Shown in pieces: positions 55,044 to 64,000 of a stretch of DNA of 64,000 bases. Location: assembly GCA_029706075.1 (NCBI GenBank), contig JAINUG010000026.1, positions 4,075,001 to 4,139,000 on the forward strand. The letters run 5' to 3'. The translations under genes were made by a program, and so were the position numbers. The stretch's first letter is position 1; each line of letters starts with the position of its first letter. The stretch is from Aldrovandia affinis. Lineage: Eukaryota > Chordata > Actinopteri > Notacanthiformes > Halosauridae. The notes under the pieces were generated by a model that was not told the DNA's origin, did not search any database, and saw only the letters and a program-made list of their open reading frames with translations.

Positions 55044-55445
55044 GGTGTCCCTTAGGGATGGGCAACACTCACGGACCGTGCAGTCCAAAAACACAAAGTC
55101 CACAACCCTTACTCGTCGTTGTTATCTGTAATCCAGTCCACAAATCCAGTTCAGTTCCTCAGGCAGTCCACAAGTCGGTACACAAAGCAGGGTCCTCAAA
55201 CAATCCAATTCAATCGCGAACAGCAATCCAAAAACACTTCTTCTCACACTCTCCACAACCACCAACCTACTCCCTCCCAGTGTGACAGGAATCAGTCCTT
55301 TAAATAGGCCTCCAGCTGTCCGTAGTCCCAAACGCTTAACTTGGTTCAGGTGCGGGACTGCGGGCTGCTGGGAACCGTAGTTCTTTCAGTTCCAGTGGCT
55401 CCATTGTGTTAAAAGGCCAGGCAGCCATTCCCTTGGGCTGCCACA
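55041..55445 (-). mobile_element. LTR, relative of the one at 19.6 kb
   Basis: Starts TGTGGTGTCC and ends GGGCTGCCACA like 19621-20137, with the same CCTTTAAATAG TATA-like block (55297-55307) in minus orientation. Its AATAAA half is shortened. Like the other copy it sits at an AT repeat. Confidence 0.68.
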
Positions 55446-56275
55446 CACGCAAGTGAGGAGGAGTCCTCAACTCTGACCTAGGGAGGGCTGAGCGGCACAT
55501 GTCCAGCGGCGACCAGGAGAGCCACCATCTCCAGGTCCCCTCAGGAGGTTTTCCGCCTGGATCAAACGTCTGGACTCCATCTCCATTCACCTCCTGCAAG
55601 AGCATCTGAAAGACCTCAGGCAATGGCTCAAGTCGCTCACCTCGTCCGCCTCCAAACGGCCACATGGGGACACTGGCTCTGGGCTCTTCAGAGAGAACGA
55701 TCACCCCTCAGGCTCTGGGCTTCACCAGTTTCCCATGGCTCTGCCAGTGAACTTTGTGCAGCCTCTCACTCGGTGGTCTGCTCTTTGGCCTTTTCTGCCA
55801 CTTCCAGGCTGCTTCCAGGTGGTCAGGCTTGGCAACCAGGGAAAGAATGTTCTTCAAAACCCAGTTAGCTTTATTCTTTAATGTCTTTTCCACATTTGAA
55901 TCTTTCCATAAACGTTTTCTATGATCCTTTCCTTTAACTGTCAGCCTGTTCAGTTTCTTATTTATCTTCAAGTGAGAACCTCCAATATCCACTTTTCTTC
56001 TCGGTCTCTTCCATTTTAGTGGAAGCAATGGACTCGCCCCCTGTCCTCAACAATGCCCACCCTCTTCTGGTTCTTTATCAGGTCTTCCTTCTGGTCAATA
56101 CAAAGTTTCTTCAGTTTCTGTACCTCTTCCTCTTTGCCCTTTATTACGGCTATTGCCTCCCTCAACTCTGCCTCTAAACCCGCACACTTCTCAATAATTC
56201 TTACTTCACTATTATGCTGCAGTCGTGGCTTACTTGGATTCTTGTGCCCCTTTTCTCTAGGGGGCACAACAGGTT
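55446..56275 (-). other. Possible internal region of the LTR element, or unknown repeat
   Basis: Minus-strand ORFs: 56267-56016 starts MPPREKGHKNPSKPRLQ and has a coiled-coil-like stretch (AELREAIAVIKGKEEEVQKL), and 56028-55708 is very basic (KWKRPRRK). They look like a structural protein of a retroelement but no recognised gag, protease or RT motif is present. The position next to the LTR in the same orientation is the only reason to link them. Confidence 0.35.
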
Positions 56276-56277
56276 AG

Positions 56278-57800
56278 GAGTGGTCGACTGATTATCGGCC
56301 AGGCCGATTTTAATATTTATTATTAAAATAAATACATTTTAAAATGCGCTCCTTTGGCACTGATGCCCCCGCCTCTCTCTGAAAGTTACTGCTTGTAGTC
56401 TGGCTCAATGTCCCGCCCGCAGTATTATCGGATTGGTTATATGTCACAAGTAAATGACCAATCAACACTGTACTCCGTATTCGTGGAGGAGAGGTTGGAA
56501 AGAGGAATGCAGCGAGAGAGAGATGCATCGCTGAGACAAGAAGCTGTTTTCAAAGGTAAGAATGCAGATACTGAAGTTGCAATAAACATCACAATCATTA
56601 TAATCAATTTCTATGATGACAATACCCATTTTTGGGGGGCTATCGTTATTCCACTGAAAATGCCTGAACTTGTTATGTTTGAGTGTAGCAAACTAGCAGA
56701 AAAAAAGAGACATTGCTAAGCGATTCGTAGGAACCCCGTTTAATAAAGGGCAAAAGTGATAAGGGGTTTACAGGCTAAATATTAATTGTTACCATACTAT
56801 GAACGTTAGCTATCTCTAGTTGCATTAGCACTGACGCTACACAAAAATATCACTGCAAAAACAAACTCAATGAATGGTAGCGCTATCTTTTACTGCACTG
56901 AAGTGCATTATGCGGGGACCTGGGCGGCAGAAATAAGTGACTGATTTAACATATTACTCACCCATATGAGTTGGTGTTTTTACATGTTATAGCTGACGAT
57001 GGCAATAATAGTGGTAGCTAGCTAGCCAACATTAGGAGGTTTAGCAAACGCAACATCAACTTCGCTAGCGTTATAGTTTTCACCTCCATTGTGAATAAAA
57101 TCCTGTTGCACTTTTTGCACTTGACTAAACGGGCTATCTAGCAAGCTACATGAAGTGTCAACACCAATAACGTTGAGTCTCGTTGCTAACTAGGTAACGT
57201 TGCCTAGTGCACACTACACGACTTTAGCCCCAATTTTGCAGTTGCAGGCTAATTTTCAAGGTCTTAAGGAAATCCTAACAAAAGATCGGTGCGCGCACAG
57301 GAAACAAGAGCCGTTTCACAGGAGAGCATGCGGAACAACTGCTTTCTGCACCACGACCTGGTGCTGTTGAATTGGGAGTACTGAGGGGTTATTTGGGACA
57401 TGGACTTGGAGAGTAGGGTTCAGATTTGTACTGGTTTTAGTTTTTTTTTCATTTTTTTTTCATTTTCACAATAAAAAAAACCTTTGGGGAGCTATTTAGT
57501 TCATTATTTTTATATATTTAAAGTTTTAGTGTATAGGAAATGCTGGTAGGAGCTCCATGCACTTTATATTTCAAAAAATAATGTTGAAATGTTCTGTTTT
57601 GCAGTATTTCATTAAACACATGTTCAAAGGCATTTTAAGGGAGTTTTGTGTTGGAGTTTGTTACTGTAAATTTTGACACTAAAATTTTCATTCTTACTGC
57701 AAATGTATATCGGCCCCAAATATCGGTTATCGGTCTCCTTGATTACTAATAATCGTTTTCGGTATCGGCCCTGAAAAAACAGTATCGGTCGACCCCTAGC
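56278..57800. mobile_element. DNA transposon with GGTCGACCGATA-type ends, no transposase
   Basis: The left end GGAGTGGTCGACTGATTATCGGCC is the imperfect inverted repeat of the right end, GATATCGGTTATCGG... ending CAGTATCGGTCGACCCCTAG. The middle is AT-rich with no transposase motif. The superfamily is not assigned. Confidence 0.6.
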
Positions 57801-58246
57801 CTAGACCCCCCCAAAAGCAAGCCTAAGGCGACAGCGGCAAGGAAAACTCCCTTGATAGGGAGAAACCTTGAGAGGAACCAGGCTAAAAGGGGGGGGGGAG
57901 CCCATCCTCTTCTGGCCGGCACAGGGTGTGTCCAAAAAAGCATTGCTATAGCCAGTAGCATTATGTGAGAGCAAGGGAGCACAAGCATAGGAAATATACA
58001 GATAGCCCCGACAGGTGTAAGCTATGGCAGCATACCTACTAGGAGAGGAACAGAGAATACACGCAGTCATGAGAGTTCCAAACCATTCACACCCGATCAA
58101 GGATAACCAGCCTAACAGTGGTGGTAACACATTGAGGAGGTGACCGTATGGAAAGTTTCTCACTCCATAAGACACTAGGGCACAACCTTCTTCATCTCTC
58201 CACCTAGACTATGTTTGGCAGTAAGCTAGGCTGAAAAGATATGTTT

Positions 58247-58482
58247 TTAATCTACACTTAAAAAATAAAAAACTGTGTCCGAATCCCTAACATGCTTTGG
58301 TAAACCGTTCCACAGCAGAGGGGCTCTAAAAGAGAAGGCTGTGCTTTTCAAAATTCTAGGGAGTATTAGATGGAACTTCACAACTTTAATAAGTGCCATC
58401 TCAGTGCTATGGTTTGGTCTAAAACCTGATTGTAGTGGTTCATACAGATTACTCATTTTTAGGAAAGCAGTTAATTGTTGAG
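58247..58482 (-). pseudogene. LINE reverse transcriptase, 3' piece with deletion
   Basis: The frame reads QLTAFLKMSNLYEPLQSGFR, RPNHSTEMALIKVV and then jumps to FRAPLLWNGLPKHVRDSD, which belongs to the far C-terminal end. The intervening polymerase core with the YADD box is absent, so this copy could not have moved after that deletion. Confidence 0.8.
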
Positions 58483-59828
58483 TGTGGAGGGCGTCAGTCT
58501 CGGCAACATGGGAGTGGCAGGGTTGCCTTTGTTTTTCCATGTTGTGGAGGCCTTTGGAGCAGTGAGACTTTCCGGGGGCAGGTTTGGCACTCTCACAGGG
58601 TGTGAGAGTGAACTGTTGCCCGGAAGGTTGCTCCAAAGGCCATAATTGATTTAATTGGTAAGTAATTATTCACTTACCTGGGTGTGTGTGAGAATGTGAA
58701 TTGTTTGGTGTTGAGTGATTGTGATTGGGTTAGTGAATGATAGACGGGTGATTGCCTCACGAGTCCCACCTGAGCCAGGCAGAAAGCAAGCCTATTTAAG
58801 AGCAGGTGGGACGAGTGGGGAATCAGTTAGTCTTGTCTTGTCATTGATGTGTGTGGATCAAGAGAGTTAGTCTTGGTCTGGTCATTCATGTGTGTGAGTG
58901 TGCGTATTATTGCATATCATTGCGGAGTGTTTGATGCGACTCTGTCGGGCATGGTGGCACGTGTCTGTAATCCAAGCTTCTGGGAGGCGGAGTTTATATT
59001 GAGTTCTGTGTGCGTTTGTTGAAAGTGACTGAGTAGAGTGCTTCCTGCGTGTGTGGGAAAGAGGGAGAGAGGGCGCACTAAGAGTGTCTGCCTCGCTCCC
59101 TCGGTGTGATTGTGAAAGAGAGCGAGAGGGCGCCCTGGTATAGGGTCCGCCTCTCGACCTCGGTGTGATTGGAAGAGAACTCACACTCGGGCAGTAGAGT
59201 GTGTTTCTGGACAACGGCCCAAGAACTCTCACTAAAAGAGTGGAGAGTGTCTCGGGGCTGGTTGTCAGAGAACTCTCACTGTGAGGAGTGGGTCAAAGAG
59301 AGCTTGGACTGAAAAGTTTGAGTGTTTCTGTGTGCATGGGTTTGGGGAAGCACTTGAAAAGTCACTGGATATGTGTGTGCCTGGGGAGGTTCTAGGGGAA
59401 CTCCAGTCTGAGGAGGCGCGGTGTCTTGAGATGTGTGTCGGAACAGTGCGTAGAATTCTACACTGTCCCGGTAAGTGTTAATGTGTGGTAAATATGGATG
59501 TATGAAGGCAGTGTGGAAAGCCGCTGATTGTCTGTGTTTGTTGTGTGTTCCCCGTAAGGGGATTCCCCCCTCGGAGGAGGCGGGCTTTTGTTAAGTTTTG
59601 ATTATTTTAGTTCATTGTTTTTGCCCGAAAGCCCCACAGCAAGTAGGGTGAAGACTTTGTGTTTGTTTTATTTTAACCTGCTCTCCGACGGTCTCTCTCC
59701 CGTGTCTGGGGGGAGAGACAGAAAAAAATAAAGATCCATTCTGTAGACCGGCAAAACCCCACTCCTCTGCCAGTTATTACCATCGGCTGCTCTGCTCCAG
59801 TCCAGAGATTGTCACGTGGCGTGCGACA
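58483..59828 (+). mobile_element. Solo LTR, 1.35 kb, TTGAG target duplication
   Basis: TGTGGAGGGCGTCAG at the start and GGCGTGCGACA at the end (TG...CA). A perfect 5-base direct repeat TTGAG lies at 58478-58482 and 59829-59833. A TATA box (TATTTAAG at 58793-58800) precedes a polyadenylation signal AATAAA at 59727-59732, so the orientation is plus. A repeated AGTTAGTCTTG...CATTGATGTGTGTG block lies at about 58826-58895. Its length is more like a retrovirus than a short gypsy LTR, but no internal genes are present to assign a family. Confidence 0.87.
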
Positions 59829-59833
59829 TTGAG

Positions 59834-59945
59834 CTACTGATTTGTCAAAAATTTTGGCAAAAAGGGAAGATTTGAAATGGGCCTATAGTTCTTCAGATTT
59901 GGTTTCTTTAACAGAGGATTGATTACTGCCACTTTTAAAGACTTG
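59834..59945 (-). pseudogene. LINE reverse transcriptase, middle piece
   Basis: 112 bases between the LTR and the Tc1. The minus strand reads VAVINPLLKKPNLKNYRPIS and NLPFL, the start of the LINE RT domain. Confidence 0.8.
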
Positions 59946-61227
59946 CACTACTGGTCAAAGGTTTTAGAACACCCCCATTTTTCCAGTTTTTACTGAAATT
60001 CAAGCAGTTCAAGTCCAGTGAATAACCTGAAATGGTACAAAGGTAAGCGGACAGAGGTTAACAAAACTGAAAAGAATACATTTCAGAGTTGCAAATTGCC
60101 AAATTTGCCAGTTGCCAAATTGCAAAGAAGGCCAAGGTGTCAGTGAGTAGTTTCTTACACCATCAAAATGCACTTGGAAACTGGAGGAAACTCTGACAGG
60201 AAGAGGTCTGGCAGACCCAAAGCCACAACAAAATCAGAAGACAAGTTTCTGAGAGTCAACAGCTTGCGTGATAGGCGGCTCACAGGACAATAGCTTCAAG
60301 CACAGCTCAACACTGGTCGAAGTAAGAAAGTATCAGTTTCAGCTGTGAAGAGAAGACTTCGAGCTGCAGGTTCGACAGGTGTAGTGGCAGTAAGAAAGAC
60401 ATTGCTAAGATGACAAAATAAGAAAAAGAGGCTTGCCTGGGCCATGAAGCACCGCCAGTGGACTACTGAAGACTGGAAGAAGGTCTTATGGACCGATGAA
60501 TCGAAAAATTTGAAATCTTCGGTTCATCATGCAGGGTTTTTGTACGCCGTCGAGTAGGCGAAAGGATGGTTCCTCAGTGTGTGACACCAACTGTCACACA
60601 TGGAGGAGGAAGCGTGATGGTCTGGGGTTCTTTTGCTGGATCCAGTCGGTGACTTGCACAGAGTGACTGGCACCCGGAACCAAAAGGGCTACCACAGCAT
60701 TTTGCAGCACCATGCAATACCCTCTGATCTACGCCTAATTGGTCAGGGGTTCATCCTACAGCAAGAAAATGACCCAAAACATACCTCCAGGCTGTCAGAA
60801 CTAATTTCGAAGAAAAGAACAAAACGGTAGGCTTCAAATCATGGAATGGCCAGAACAGTTTCCAGACTTAAACTCCATTGAGCTGGTTTGGGATGAACTG
60901 GACAGAAGGGTGAAAACAAAGCAACCTACAAGTGCAACACATTTGTGGGAACTTCTGCAACAGTGTTGGGAAGAACGTTCCGAACAATATTTGATTTCCA
61001 TTGTAGAAAGAATGCCGAGTGTGTTCGGCTGTTATATCTGCAAAAGGTGGCTACTTTGATGAGTCAAACATTTAGATTAAATTTTGTTAAACAAAACGGT
61101 TCCATAATTATTTTTTTATCTCCAATTGTTTATTTGTTCTATGCTTCAGAGTACAGTGAAACAATAAACTTAAATTTCAATAAAAAATGGAAAAATGGAG
61201 GCGTTCTAAAACTACTGACCGGTAGTG
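59946..61227 (+). mobile_element. Full-length but dead Tc1-like transposon
   Basis: Ends CACTACTGGTCAAAGGTTTT and the complement, 1,282 bases. The TA duplication is no longer visible at the left side. Plus-strand transposase remnants span 60190-61060: SGRPKATTKSEDKFLRVNS, RLAWAMKHRQWTTEDWKKVL with WTDES, ILQQENDPKHTS (second catalytic Asp changed in neighbourhood but readable) and a late FPDLNSIELVWDELDRR. Stops and frame changes divide the pieces. It interrupts the LINE between its RT pieces. Confidence 0.87.
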
Positions 61228-61528
61228 TTGGTACACAACCCAATAATAGTAGTGTATTTATAATATCTAACATGGGCTGGCCTAGCACAGGCAAAAACTC
61301 TTTAATAAGCTTTGTTGGTATGAGGTCTAACAGACATGTAGATGATTTGGAGGACATAACCAGTTTACTAAATTTGTCCAGATCCAAGAGAGTGAAAAAC
61401 TCAAGGGTCTCTACACAACCTTGCTCCTGATAGCCCTTTGCCACCTCAGGAGTTGGAGTGCTAGATATTGGAATCATTTTCATAATTTGTTCTCTGATCG
61501 TCTCAATCTTATCAGTCAACGAGTTCAT
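61228..61528 (-). pseudogene. LINE ORF2, linker and RT start
   Basis: The frame has LEFFTLLDLDKFSKLVMSSK, SSTCLLDLIPTKLIKEFLPV and INTLLLLGCVP, the conserved region just upstream of the RT fingers in L2/CR1 LINEs. The Tc1 begins where the next residues should follow. Confidence 0.82.
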
Positions 61529-61734
61529 GAAGCCATTAGCATTATAGTTAGGAGGATAACTGCTGTAATCTGGGGACAGATTTTTTTTTGTGTCAGTTTA
61601 GCTACCGTGTTAAATAGAAATCTTGGGTTGTTTTTATTCTGGTCAATTAATTTTTAGAAGTATGATGACCTAGCTGTAGTAAGAGCGTGCTTGTATTCTA
61701 TGAGGCTGTCCTTCCAGGGCAGAGCGAAAAACCT

Positions 61735-62518
61735 CTAAATTGGTATAGCACCATCTGCATTCAAATTTCCTGGAAACTTGCTTAAGGGCACGGGTATGGT
61801 CAGTAAACCAGGGTGCAACTTTCTTCTGACTGCGTTTTTTTCATTGAGGGGTGCAACAGCATCAAGTGTATTCCGTAAAATATGATTTACCGCATCTGTT
61901 TGATGATCAATTGACAAAAAGCTGTTTGGATCCTGACTTGATAATAACGACTCGGGAAGTATGTTTGTAAATTTTGAAGCCATCAATTAATTTATAGAGC
62001 AGCTGGAATAGTATCTAGGTTCCGATTTAATAGGAATACTACCTGAATTTCAAAAGTAATCAAAAAGTGATCCGATAGTACAGGATTATGGGGAGACACT
62101 ATGATATTCTGAACATCGATACAATAGGATAACACTAAATCTAAGGTATGGTTGTGGCAGTGGGTTGGTTCAGACACATTTTGAATAAAACCAACAGAGT
62201 CAATAATAGCTGCAAAAGCCAATCCTAGAGAGTCACTGTCATTATCAACATGTGTTGAAATCTCCAACAATCACAACTTGATAAAGACTCTGCAAACTCA
62301 GAAAGAAAAACAGTATATGGTCCAGGTGATCTATAGTGCATAACAAGTGCTTCAAAAGAGGAGAACTTATACTGCGGCAGTGTTAGCATAATGGTTAAGG
62401 AACTGGGCTTGTAACGCAAACGTTGCAGGTTCGATCCCAGGTGGGGCACTGCTGTTGTACCCTTAAACAAGGTACTTGTTCGCACTAAGCCAGGCTTCAG
62501 TGAAACTAACCAGGTCAA
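61735..62518 (-). pseudogene. LINE ORF2 APE-type endonuclease remnant
   Basis: Pieces with HYRSPGPYTVFLSEFAESLS and, after a frame change, DVDNDSDSLGLAF-like, FIQNVSEPTHCHNHTLDLVL and SDHFLITFEI, where the SDH motif is the catalytic His region of APE endonucleases. At least two frameshifts and one SINE insertion. Confidence 0.78.
62374..62475 (+). repeat. Truncated tRNA-derived SINE in the LINE
   Basis: Head CAGTGTTAGCATAATGGTTA, B box GGTTCGATCCC and centre GCACTGCTGTTGTACCC as in the 43.6 kb SINE; the tail is lost. It splits the endonuclease region. Confidence 0.72.
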
Positions 62519-62570
62519 AACTATGGTCAGTGATTAGTTCATTCACAAGAACCGCCTTGGGGGAAAGTGA

Positions 62571-63700
62571 TCAAACATTTAACAATCCACATTTAAGAGA
62601 TGTCTTATTACAGGCAACACTTACAGCAGGCTGAGAGGTTTTAATATAAATAAGATTATGTACACAAATGCCACGACAGCCAGTGTGCTCAGATAGCTTT
62701 TTATTTCTTACACCATTTCCAAAATGAGGGACAGACACAGTCTCAATAGCTAAGCTAGTCACAGGTTTTTCTAAGCTAGCAGACAGTAGTTTAGGACCAA
62801 AAGTCTGCTGCCTGGCTGAAAGGTCACAAATTTAGCAGGTTTACACCTGTTAAAAAAGTTTCTAGATAATAGAAGAGCACCTCTCCAGCTCGGATGGAGT
62901 CCGTCTCTCTTCAGTAAACCAGGCTTTCCCCAAAAAGTAGACCAATTGTCTATGAAGCCCAAGTCGTTGTCAGTATACCAGTTAGCCAGCCAGCGATTTA
63001 GCAATGCAAGTCTACTGTAGACTTCATCACTCCTACGGGCTGCCGATAAGGCATGAGATAATTACTTACCAACTGAGTGTTTTTGCGAGCTTACACACTG
63101 AAACAAAAATATTTTGAGTGATCTCCGACTGCCTAAGTCAAACATCATTGGTGCCTGCATGGATAATAATTTTAGAATATTTACGATTATTTTTAGCTAG
63201 CACCTTTAAGTTTGCCACAACATCGGTATCTCTGGCCCCAGGCAAACATTACACTATGGATGCTGGTGACTCTATTCTCACGTTTCATAAAATGGAATCG
63301 CCAATAATCAGCTTTCTCAGTAGGTGTATTACTGAGTGGGGAGAAACGATTCGAAACCTGAGTTTGGTGTATGACCTCCTTTGGTGTATGGCGACTATGC
63401 CTCCCTCAAACCGTGACAAAAACGCCTTGCTGCAAAGGCTCTGCCGGGGGAATAGCACTGATATCTGGGCTATTTAAACTCCCTGGTGTGTCCGGTGCTT
63501 GTAAAAAGACTATGTAACTCTCTCCCTCCTGAATTTGGCGAAGGGTCCGGACACGGTCCTCAAGCTCAACTACTTTCTGCGCCAATTCGAAATTAAGCTG
63601 ACACTTCCTACAAATACCAGTTATGCTAAACTTGGCATCAGAACTAATGCTAAACATATTGCACTCCAAGCAGGAAATAAGGGAAGAAACCATCATCAAA
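62571..63700 (-). pseudogene. LINE ORF1 remnant (zinc-motif, coiled coil, esterase-like)
   Basis: The N-terminal piece at 63699-63406 has CLECNMFSI, CRKCQLNFELAQKVVELEDR (Cys pairs followed by a coiled coil). A middle piece lies at about 63230-63100. The C-terminal piece at 63004-62771 has [20 protein letters not shown] and [25 protein letters not shown] is the Asp/His site of a GDSL-type esterase as found in L2/CR1 ORF1. Frameshifts and stops separate them. Confidence 0.72.
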
Positions 63701-63830
63701 TTCCTTACCGTAAGTTTGTTTTCTTGATGGGAGAACAGAAAACCACAGGGTTGGAGTCCCTTAAATTATCAAATCCACGCAGATTCGACGAAAATGTAGG
63801 TTATGAATAAAATGAAAATATTGCAGCCAA

Positions 63831-64000
63831 TGTATTTGGTATTTCACGTGATCGTAGTGATTAAGTTATTTAGAAGGAGGAGTTATATCCCAGGCAGCAT
63901 AGGCATTGGTGAATTTCCCTTTGTGCCAGCTGGGCCTGCTCTTTGTCCCGAGCCTCATGATGAATCATCCTCACAACTTCAAACACAGTCGCCAGGCTCG
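63831..64000. other. Right edge, nothing recognised
   Basis: No supported feature; the window ends within unassigned DNA. Confidence 0.35.

Larger units (their letters stand above)
57801..63830 (-). mobile_element. L2/CR1-type LINE, multiply interrupted
   Basis: On the minus strand from about 63800 the order is: ORF1 start with a Cys-X2-Cys segment and coiled coil, esterase-like ORF1 C-terminus (63000-62800), APE endonuclease (62520-61740), RT N-terminus (61530-61230), a short RT piece (59945-59834), another RT piece (58480-58250), and 3' UTR to 57801. Three insertions cut it: a SINE at 62374, a Tc1 at 59946-61227 and a solo LTR at 58483-59828. Both borders are approximate. Confidence 0.78.

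Noticed and set aside
58882-59232. 116-residue open frame on the minus strand
   Set aside because: It lies inside the solo LTR in antisense and is low-complexity (Ser/Arg/Leu-rich).

Overview
The window is animal nuclear DNA, most likely from a ray-finned fish. Coding sequence is sparse and split by GT-AG introns. The rest is dense in teleost-type transposons: Tc1-like elements with TA target duplications, Harbinger and hAT elements, L1-, L2/CR1-like LINEs, tRNA-derived SINEs and solo LTRs. The species cannot be named from the sequence.

Two host genes can be supported. From about 0.9 to 31.2 kb, the plus strand carries the 3' part of ABI3BP (TARSH, target of Nesh-SH3), a secreted extracellular-matrix protein. 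Fifteen exons join in one frame to a stop at 30955, giving about 952 residues: a Pro/Thr/Ser-rich stalk from symmetric phase-1 cassette exons, a lysine-rich linker, a fibronectin type III domain and the conserved Cys-containing C-terminal domain. One stalk exon (2347-3615) is 1,269 bases long and encodes 27 near-identical 13-residue repeats. The first exons and promoter lie left of the window. The other gene is JAGN1 (51900-52362, minus strand), whose last coding exon is intact; its first exon was not found.

Layout: 0.5-6.1 kb ABI3BP stalk exons; 6.1-17 kb one large intron holding a Tc1 with a nested Harbinger-like element, a second Tc1 and a decayed L1; 17-31 kb ABI3BP linker and C-terminal exons, whose introns hold an LTR, two Tc1 elements, a Tc1 fragment and a hAT element; 31-51.9 kb mostly intergenic (L2 and other LINE fragments, a solo LTR, a copia-like leader, an IS630-like transposase, a gypsy integrase fragment, SINEs, a MITE, a nearly full Tc1); 51.9-52.4 kb JAGN1; 52.4-57.8 kb Tc1, Harbinger, LTR and another TIR element; 57.8-63.8 kb an L2/CR1-type LINE on the minus strand, broken by a solo LTR, a Tc1 and a SINE.

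No bacterial-type operon, CRISPR array, functional tRNA or rRNA gene was seen. The most interesting signals are the 13-residue repeat exon, a second 39-base repeat that duplicates a splice acceptor, and nested insertions whose exact target-site duplications allow their order to be read.
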